Assembly (NCBI RefSeq): GCF_001205715.1
Contig: NZ_AQQZ01000005.1
Coordinates: forward strand, 62,001 to 126,000
Direction: 5' to 3'
Source: Pseudaestuariivita atlantica
Lineage (GTDB): Bacteria; Pseudomonadota; Alphaproteobacteria; Rhodobacterales; Rhodobacteraceae
DNA: 64,000 nucleotides
Under the pieces are notes generated by a model, which worked only from the letters and a program-made list of their open reading frames with translations, did not search any database and was not told the origin of the DNA. The number at the start of each line of letters is the position of its first letter. Within the stretch, counting starts at the first letter, position 1. Shown one piece after another: positions 59,342 to 64,000 of this stretch. Both the position numbers and the translations under genes were made by a program.

Positions 59342-60021
59342 TGCAGACGCTCGACCTCGCCCAATCCGAACTCCGCGCTGTGAACGCCGCCCTTCAAGGT
59401 GAAGGCGCGGGCAGCAACCAGGCCTTCACCATCCTCAACCCGCGCGGCGCCCATGCGCTCGCCTGCGGGCTGGATGCCGCCATCGACGTCACCGTGGACG
59501 GCACCACCGGCTACTATTGCGGCGGCATGAACAAGGAGGCGACGATCCGCGTCACCGGATCGGTCGGCCCCGGCGTGGCCGAGAACATGATGTCCGGCCG
59601 CATGGTGATCGAGGGCGATGCCTCGCAATATGCAGGTGCCACGGGGCATGGCGGCCTCCTGGTCATCAAGGGCAACGCGTCCTCCCGCTGCGGCATTTCC
59701 ATGAAGGGGATCGAGATAGTCGTGCACGGCAACGTCGGCCACATGAGCGCCTTCATGGGTCAGGCCGGATCGCTCGTAGTCTGCGGTGACGCGGGCGATG
59801 CATTGGGAGATTCGCTCTACGAGGCGAAACTCTTCGTCCGTGGCTCGGTCAAATCGCTCGGTGCCGACTGCATCGAGAAGGAGATGCGGCCCGAACACCT
59901 CGACCACCTCGCGCGGCTGCTGGAGGCGGGCGAATGCGATGCCGACCCGGCCTCCTTCCGCCGCTACGGCTCGGCCCGGAAACTCTACAACTTCGATATC
60001 GACAACGCGGGGGCCTATTGA
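59341..60021 (+). CDS. glxC: GXGXG-domain subunit (GlxC / MgsB-type)
   Basis: 226 residues. Beta-helix repeats of the GXGXG domain found at the C-terminus of glutamate synthase large subunits: GYYCGGMNKEATIRVTGSVG, GRMVIEGDASQYAGATGHGG, NASSRCGISMKGIEIVVHGN and so on. In glutamate synthases this domain has a structural role supporting ammonia transfer between sites. It overlaps both neighbours by one base, so all three are co-translated. A sequence motif for catalysis is not expected. Confidence 0.87.
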   Translation: MQTLDLAQSELRAVNAALQGEGAGSNQAFTILNPRGAHALACGLDAAIDVTVDGTTGYYCGGMNKEATIRVTGSVGPGVAENMMSGRMVIEGDASQYAGATGHGGLLVIKGNASSRCGISMKGIEIVVHGNVGHMSAFMGQAGSLVVCGDAGDALGDSLYEAKLFVRGSVKSLGADCIEKEMRPEHLDHLARLLEAGECDADPASFRRYGSARKLYNFDIDNAGAY

Positions 60022-61337
60022 TGGACCAGACACCACGCACCACCCCCGTCACCCCGTGGACGTTCGACGACCACACCAACAGCTACATCCGCCGCGCGGC
60101 GGCAACGGGCATCTACGACATAAGGGGCGGCGGCGCGAAACGCCGCGTCCCGCATTTCGACGACCTTCTGTTCCTTGGCGCGTCCATGTCGCGATACCCG
60201 CTCGAAGGGTATCGCGAGGCCTGCGGGACCGACGTGACCCTCGGCACCCGGTTCGCCAAGAACCCCATCAAGCTCGACATCCCCATCACCATCGCGGGCA
60301 TGTCCTTTGGCGCTTTGTCCGGGCAGGCCAAAGAAGCACTGGGGCGCGGAGCCTCCGCCGCAGGAACTTCCACCACCACCGGCGACGGCGGCATGACGCC
60401 CGAAGAACGCGGCCATTCCGACAAGCTGGTCTACCAATACCTCCCCTCCCGCTACGGCATGAACCCCGACGACCTGCGCCGCGCCGACGCGATCGAGATC
60501 GTCGTGGGACAGGGCGCGAAACCCGGCGGTGGCGGGATGCTGTTGGGCCAGAAAATCAACGACCGCGTGGCCGAGATGCGGACGCTCCCCAAGGGCGTCG
60601 ACCAACGCTCCGCCTGCCGCCACCCCGACTGGACCGGGCCGGACGACCTCGAGATCAAGATCCTCGAACTGCGCGAGATCACCGGATGGAAGGTCCCGAT
60701 CTACGTCAAGGTCGGCGGCGCGCGGCCCTATTACGACGTGACCCTGTCGGTGAAGGCGGGCGCGGACGTGGTTGTGCTGGACGGGATGCAGGGCGGCACC
60801 GCGGCCACGCAGGACGTCTTCATCGAACATGTCGGCCAGCCGACGCTTGCCTGCATCCGCCCCGCCGTTCAGGCGCTGCAAGACCTCGACATGCACCGCA
60901 AGGTTCAGCTGGTCGTGTCGGGCGGCGTGCGCACGGGCGCGGACGTGGCCAAGGCGTTGGCTCTGGGTGCCGATGCCGTCTCCATCGGCACCGCGGCCCT
61001 GATCGCGCTGGGTGACAACGATCCCCGTTGGGAGGCCGAGTACCAGAAGTTGGGCACCACGGCGGGGGCCTATGACGACTGGCACGAAGGCAACGATCCG
61101 GCGGGCATCACCACGCAGAACCCGGAACTGGCCTCGCGCCTCGACCCCGAAGCGGCGGGCCGGCGGCTGCGAAACTACCTCAAGGTGATGACTTTGGAAG
61201 CGCAGACCATCGCCCGCGCCTGCGGCAAAAGCCATGTGCTGAACTTGGAACCCGAAGACCTCTGCGCCCTAACGATCGAGGCGGCGGCCATGGCGCAGGT
61301 CCCGCTGTCGGGCACCAACTGGATCCCCGGCACATGA
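60021..61337 (+). CDS. glxD: FMN-binding glutamate synthase domain protein (GlxD / MgsC-type)
   Basis: 438 residues, the ammonia-accepting FMN domain of glutamate synthases: ITIAGMSFGALSGQAKEALGRG, GDGGMTPEERGHSDKLVYQY, GGGGMLLGQKINDRVAEMR and VVLDGMQGGTAATQDVF are conserved; GADAVSIGTAALIALG closes the barrel. No Fe-S cysteine motif comparable to GltB is obvious, apart from scattered cysteines. Together with GlxB and GlxC it forms the complete catalytic assembly. The 3' leader before the synthetase gene begins after its stop. Confidence 0.88.
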   Translation: MDQTPRTTPVTPWTFDDHTNSYIRRAAATGIYDIRGGGAKRRVPHFDDLLFLGASMSRYPLEGYREACGTDVTLGTRFAKNPIKLDIPITIAGMSFGALSGQAKEALGRGASAAGTSTTTGDGGMTPEERGHSDKLVYQYLPSRYGMNPDDLRRADAIEIVVGQGAKPGGGGMLLGQKINDRVAEMRTLPKGVDQRSACRHPDWTGPDDLEIKILELREITGWKVPIYVKVGGARPYYDVTLSVKAGADVVVLDGMQGGTAATQDVFIEHVGQPTLACIRPAVQALQDLDMHRKVQLVVSGGVRTGADVAKALALGADAVSIGTAALIALGDNDPRWEAEYQKLGTTAGAYDDWHEGNDPAGITTQNPELASRLDPEAAGRRLRNYLKVMTLEAQTIARACGKSHVLNLEPEDLCALTIEAAAMAQVPLSGTNWIPGT

Positions 61338-61541
61338 GCCGCGCCCCGACGGGGCCTGGACCGGCGATCCGTCCGTTCCTCCCGGGCACTTTATGCCTGA
61401 CAAACCGAATAAGCGGCGGACGATGCGCTGGTGGCAGACATATCGCCGGGCCGTGGGAGGGCCCGTCGATGCGCGGCGGCCTGCGGCCTTGATTCCGCGC
61501 TGGGGCAACGCTCAAATGACACGACCAAGAAGGAGACCCAC
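61338..61541 (+). promoter_or_regulatory. 204-base leader before the type III glutamine synthetase gene
   Basis: This gap has no gene. A weak hairpin GCCCC/GGGGC (61343-61355) follows the glxD stop; CGGGCC (61447-61452) pairs with GGCCCG (61460-61465) in the middle. AAGGAG ends at 61535, six bases before the ATG. No known riboswitch was recognised. It may hold a promoter giving the synthetase its own control. Confidence 0.45.
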
Positions 61542-62849
61542 ATGACCACCGATCTCGCCAGCTTCGCCAGCCAGAATGGCGTCAAATACTTCATGATCTC
61601 CTTCACCGACCTGTTCGGCGGCCAGCGCGCCAAACTGGTCCCCGCCGCCGCGATCTCTGAAATGCAGGAGGAAGGCGCCGGCTTCGCTGGCTTCGCCACC
61701 TACCTCGACATGACACCGGCCCACCCCGACATGCTCGCCGTGCCGGACCCCTCAAGCGTCATCCAGTTGCCCTGGAAACCCGAGGTCGCCTGGGTCGCCG
61801 CCAACCCGGTCATGGAAGGCGCGAAAGTCTCCCAGGCCCCGCGCAACGTGCTGGAGGCGCAAATCGCCAAGGCGGCGGAGAAGGGCCTGCGCGTCAAGAC
61901 GGGGGTCGAGGCCGAATACTACCTGCTGACCGAAGACGGCTCGGCCCTGTCCGACCCCTACGACACCGCCGCCAAACCCTGCTACGACAGCCAGGCCCTG
62001 ATGCGCCGCTACGACGTCATCGCCGAGATCTGCGACTACATGCTCGACCTCGGCTGGGGCCCCTACCAGAACGACCACGAAGACGCGAACGGCCAGTTCG
62101 AAATGAACTTCGAATTCGACGACGTGCTCAAGACCGCCGACAAGCACTCGTTCTTCAAGTTCATGACCAAATCCGTCGCCGAAAAGCACGGGCTGCGCGC
62201 CACCTTCATGGCCAAACCCATGCCGGGGCTCACCGGCAACGGCTGCCACGCGCACATCTCGGTCTGGGACATGGACGGCAAGACCAACGCGTTCGAGGAT
62301 GACGGCGACGAACTGGGCCTCTCCCAGCAAGGCTACCATTTCCTCGGCGGGATCATCGGCCACGCGGCGGGCATGTCCGCGATCACCAACCCGACCGTGA
62401 ATAGCTACAAACGCCTCAACGCGCCTGTCACGTCCTCGGGGGCGACATGGGCACCCAACACCATCTCGTGGACGGGCAACAACCGCACCCACATGGTCCG
62501 CGTGCCCGGTCCGGGCCGGTTCGAACTGCGCCTGCCAGACGGGTCGACCAACCCCTACCTGCTGCAGGCCGTCATCATCGCGGCGGGCCTGTCGGGGCTG
62601 GCGACCAAGGCCGATCCCGGCCCGCGCCGCGACAACGACATGTACGCCGAACCGCAAAAGGCGCGCGGGGCCAAGAAACTGCCGCTCAACCTGCTCGACG
62701 CCCTGCGCGCCTTCCACAAGGACAGCGACCTGCGCATCGCGCTTGGCAACGAGTGTTCGGACGCCTTCCTGAAACTCAAGCACGCGGAATGGACCGACTA
62801 CATGGGCCACTTCACCGACTGGGAAAAGGCCAACGCGCTCGACATCTGA
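61542..62849 (+). CDS. glnT: Type III glutamine synthetase / gamma-glutamylmethylamide synthetase family (GlnT/GmaS)
   Basis: 435 residues from the ATG at 61542. GVEAEYYLLTEDG (metal and glutamate site), NFEFDD, GNGCHAHISVWD (ATP/metal) and NRTHMVRVPGPGRFELR (the family's R-x-P region) place it in the GlnA superfamily. Its length and DLFGGQRAKLVPAAAISEM start match the GlnT/GmaS group. GmaS ligates glutamate with methylamine; GlnT makes glutamine. The linked glx genes do not settle which, but the MgsABC arrangement plus GmaS is the N-methylglutamate pathway; mgd genes for the final step are not in the window. A TMA/quaternary amine operon at the left end gives circumstantial support. Confidence 0.85.
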   Translation: MTTDLASFASQNGVKYFMISFTDLFGGQRAKLVPAAAISEMQEEGAGFAGFATYLDMTPAHPDMLAVPDPSSVIQLPWKPEVAWVAANPVMEGAKVSQAPRNVLEAQIAKAAEKGLRVKTGVEAEYYLLTEDGSALSDPYDTAAKPCYDSQALMRRYDVIAEICDYMLDLGWGPYQNDHEDANGQFEMNFEFDDVLKTADKHSFFKFMTKSVAEKHGLRATFMAKPMPGLTGNGCHAHISVWDMDGKTNAFEDDGDELGLSQQGYHFLGGIIGHAAGMSAITNPTVNSYKRLNAPVTSSGATWAPNTISWTGNNRTHMVRVPGPGRFELRLPDGSTNPYLLQAVIIAAGLSGLATKADPGPRRDNDMYAEPQKARGAKKLPLNLLDALRAFHKDSDLRIALGNECSDAFLKLKHAEWTDYMGHFTDWEKANALDI

Positions 62850-62912
62850 TCGCCCTCGCCCTTGCGGTGCCCGCGCCCTTCAGGCACCACGCGCGGTGAA
62901 GGAGCCTCGCCC

Positions 62913-63608
62913 ATGACACACCTGTTCGATCCCGCCCCCGTCTTCGCCCTGCCCGTCACGGGAGAGGACGCCACCTACCCGGTGAACCGCATCTTCTGCG
63001 TCGGGCGCAACTACGCCGCCCATGCCGCCGAAATGGGCGCGACCGTGGACCGCGAGGCGCCGTTCTACTTCACCAAGACGCCGGTCCATGCCGTGCAGTC
63101 GGGTGCCACGCTGCCCTACCCGCCCGCGACCGACGACTACCACCACGAGATGGAATTCACCTTCGCCCTCTCCGCCCCCCTCTTCCGCGCCACGCGGGAC
63201 GAGGCCGAGGCGGCAATCTTCGGCTACGGCACGGGCCTCGACATGACCCGCCGGGACCTGCAGGCCAAGGCCAAGGAAACCCGCCGCCCGTGGGACATCT
63301 CCAAGGATGCCGAAGGCGCGGTCGTGCTGTCGGGCCTGACCCGCAAGGACGCGGCTGGCCCGCTCGCGGGCAAGGCGATCCGGCTGACGGTGAACGGCGA
63401 GGTCCGGCAGGACGCCACGCTCGATGACATGATCCACGACGTGACCGACATCCTCGTGCACCTCTCCACGCTCTACCACCTCGCGCCCGGCGACCTCGTC
63501 ATGACGGGTACGCCGGCAGGCGTGGCGGCGGTCGTCGAAGGCGACGTGCTGCACGGTACGGTCGACGGCCTTCAGCCGGTCGACCTGACCCTCACCGCGC
63601 GGGAATAG
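62913..63608 (+). CDS. Fumarylacetoacetate hydrolase-family protein
   Basis: 231 residues from the ATG at 62913, eight bases after AAGGAG. IFCVGRNYAAHAAEMG and FYFTKTPVHAV are typical; the metal-binding acidic residues are in YHHEMEFTFAL and the GTGLDMTRRDLQ region. FAH-family enzymes cleave C-C bonds in acylpyruvates (fumarylpyruvate hydrolase NagK is close in size). No aromatic gentisate genes are seen here, so the substrate is unknown. It follows the synthetase gene by 63 bases and could be in the same transcript. Confidence 0.85.
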   Translation: MTHLFDPAPVFALPVTGEDATYPVNRIFCVGRNYAAHAAEMGATVDREAPFYFTKTPVHAVQSGATLPYPPATDDYHHEMEFTFALSAPLFRATRDEAEAAIFGYGTGLDMTRRDLQAKAKETRRPWDISKDAEGAVVLSGLTRKDAAGPLAGKAIRLTVNGEVRQDATLDDMIHDVTDILVHLSTLYHLAPGDLVMTGTPAGVAAVVEGDVLHGTVDGLQPVDLTLTARE

Positions 63609-63636
63609 CGAGGCCGCCCATCAGGGCGGACGAGCG

Positions 63637-63999
63637 TCAGCGCCAGACCAGCGTCTGGTTGCCGCCGAGCTTCGAATTCGACACCGGCCGGAATGCTGCC
63701 ACCAGCGCCTCGAAATCGGGATCGGGCCGTACCGACAGGTAGGCCTCGATCCATGCCAGCTGGAACCCGCCCAGCTCGCGCGACCCGTCGAAGAAACTCT
63801 GCACCCGCCCGGTGATCGCCTCGCTCTCGGCCCCGGTGGCAAGGTCGCGCACCGCGAAACGCGCCGCGCGGTCCAGCGACCCGCCACATTCCGAGAAGAG
63901 GTCCACCCTTGGGGTCAGCAACACCGCGCTCATGACCAGCGGCGCCACCGCGTGCAACTGGTAATGCAGCGCGTGCTTTCCGCGCGTCATCTCCTGCGG
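63637..63999 (-). CDS. C-terminal part of an alginate lyase-like protein (truncated by the window edge)
   Basis: At least 121 residues are visible, read leftward; the frame stays open to the last base, so the N-terminus lies outside. An ATG at 63990 directly follows AGGAG with no spacing and is unlikely as a start. Segments KHALHYQLHAVAPLVMSA, ARFAVRDLA and LGGFQLAWIEAYLSV resemble the helical C-terminus of mannuronate-type alginate (PL5) lyases, where these tyrosine/histidine/tryptophan positions line the groove. The match is partial and tentative. The gene converges on the FAH-type gene, 28 bases apart. Confidence 0.5.
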   Translation of the reverse strand, partial: PQEMTRGKHALHYQLHAVAPLVMSAVLLTPRVDLFSECGGSLDRAARFAVRDLATGAESEAITGRVQSFFDGSRELGGFQLAWIEAYLSVRPDPDFEALVAAFRPVSNSKLGGNQTLVWR

Positions 64000-64000
64000 C

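Noticed and set aside
61338-61541. Possible glutamine or other riboswitch in the leader of the synthetase gene
   Set aside because: Two short hairpins only; no conserved riboswitch motif was found, so it is listed just as a leader.

Overview
The window is about 64 kb of dense, GC-rich (roughly two thirds G+C) bacterial DNA. Genes are packed in operons with many ATGA/GTGA stop-start overlaps and frequent GTG starts. Gene content points to an alphaproteobacterium of the Rhodobacterales (Roseobacter-like) type: a tripartite tricarboxylate transporter, a paa phenylacetate cluster, a thi operon with the alphaproteobacterial form of ThiG, a glx/glnT cluster and non-pyrrolysine MttB. This placement is inferred from gene content only. 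No rRNA, tRNA, CRISPR array, integrase or insertion sequence was seen.

Layout. 0-7.3 kb: end of a GntR regulator, then a tight operon (DapA-type aldolase/lyase, aldehyde dehydrogenase, MttB-type methyltransferase, two short-chain dehydrogenases, FAD amine oxidase), probably for a methylated amine or amino-acid derivative. 7.4-11.1 kb: sulfotransferase-like protein, a diaminopropionate ammonia-lyase-like enzyme, an M24 peptidase-like protein and an Asp/Glu racemase-family enzyme. 11.1-22.4 kb: a tricarboxylate module with a TctE/TctD-like two-component pair, TctC-type binding protein, a TctA-TctB fusion, an isocitrate/isopropylmalate dehydrogenase-like enzyme, a PrpF-type isomerase, a 2-hydroxyacid dehydrogenase and TcuA/TcuB; it probably imports and oxidises tricarballylate, aconitate or a relative. 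22.5-24.2 kb: a dehydrogenase and an SMP-30 lactonase.

24.2-32.9 kb: phenylacetate catabolism. paaK and paaI run leftward; paaZ, paaX, paaA, a VOC protein, paaB, paaC, paaD and paaE run rightward. Phenylacetate is activated to its CoA ester, epoxidised by PaaABC(D)E and ring-opened by PaaZ; the beta-oxidation genes (paaF, G, H, J) are not here. 32.9-34.6 kb: an AtuA-like protein with its small DUF4387 partner. 34.8-40.3 kb: the least ordinary region, with a heme-peroxidase-fold protein that appears to lack both catalytic histidines, a SARP/TolB-like/TPR regulator, a PAP2/vanadium-haloperoxidase-type protein with eleven N-terminal NGGM repeats, and a papain-like peptidase.

40.5-46.4 kb: a leftward operon of a PcaB-like lyase, a P-loop kinase, three Gfo/Idh/MocA oxidoreductases and a class IV aminotransferase, of unknown pathway. 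46.5-50.1 kb: TetR regulator divergent from a class III aminotransferase and an M20-type amidohydrolase; the latter carries a palindromic repeat inside its reading frame. 50.2-57.6 kb: a leftward thiamine operon (thiD, O, S, G, E, F, thiY, tenA, thiZ, thiX) behind a TPP riboswitch, without thiC. 57.7-62.8 kb: XRE-cupin regulator, GlxB/C/D (MgsABC-type glutamate-synthase-like subunits) and a type III glutamine synthetase/GmaS-family enzyme. The window ends with an FAH-family hydrolase and the 3' part of a convergent gene.

Two palindrome families recur and sometimes lie inside genes: a cruciform element with GTCGG(C/G)TG arms (2.9, 14.4 and 49.2 kb) and an AT-rich palindrome centred on TTTTCGTACGAAAA (5.8 and 50.2 kb).
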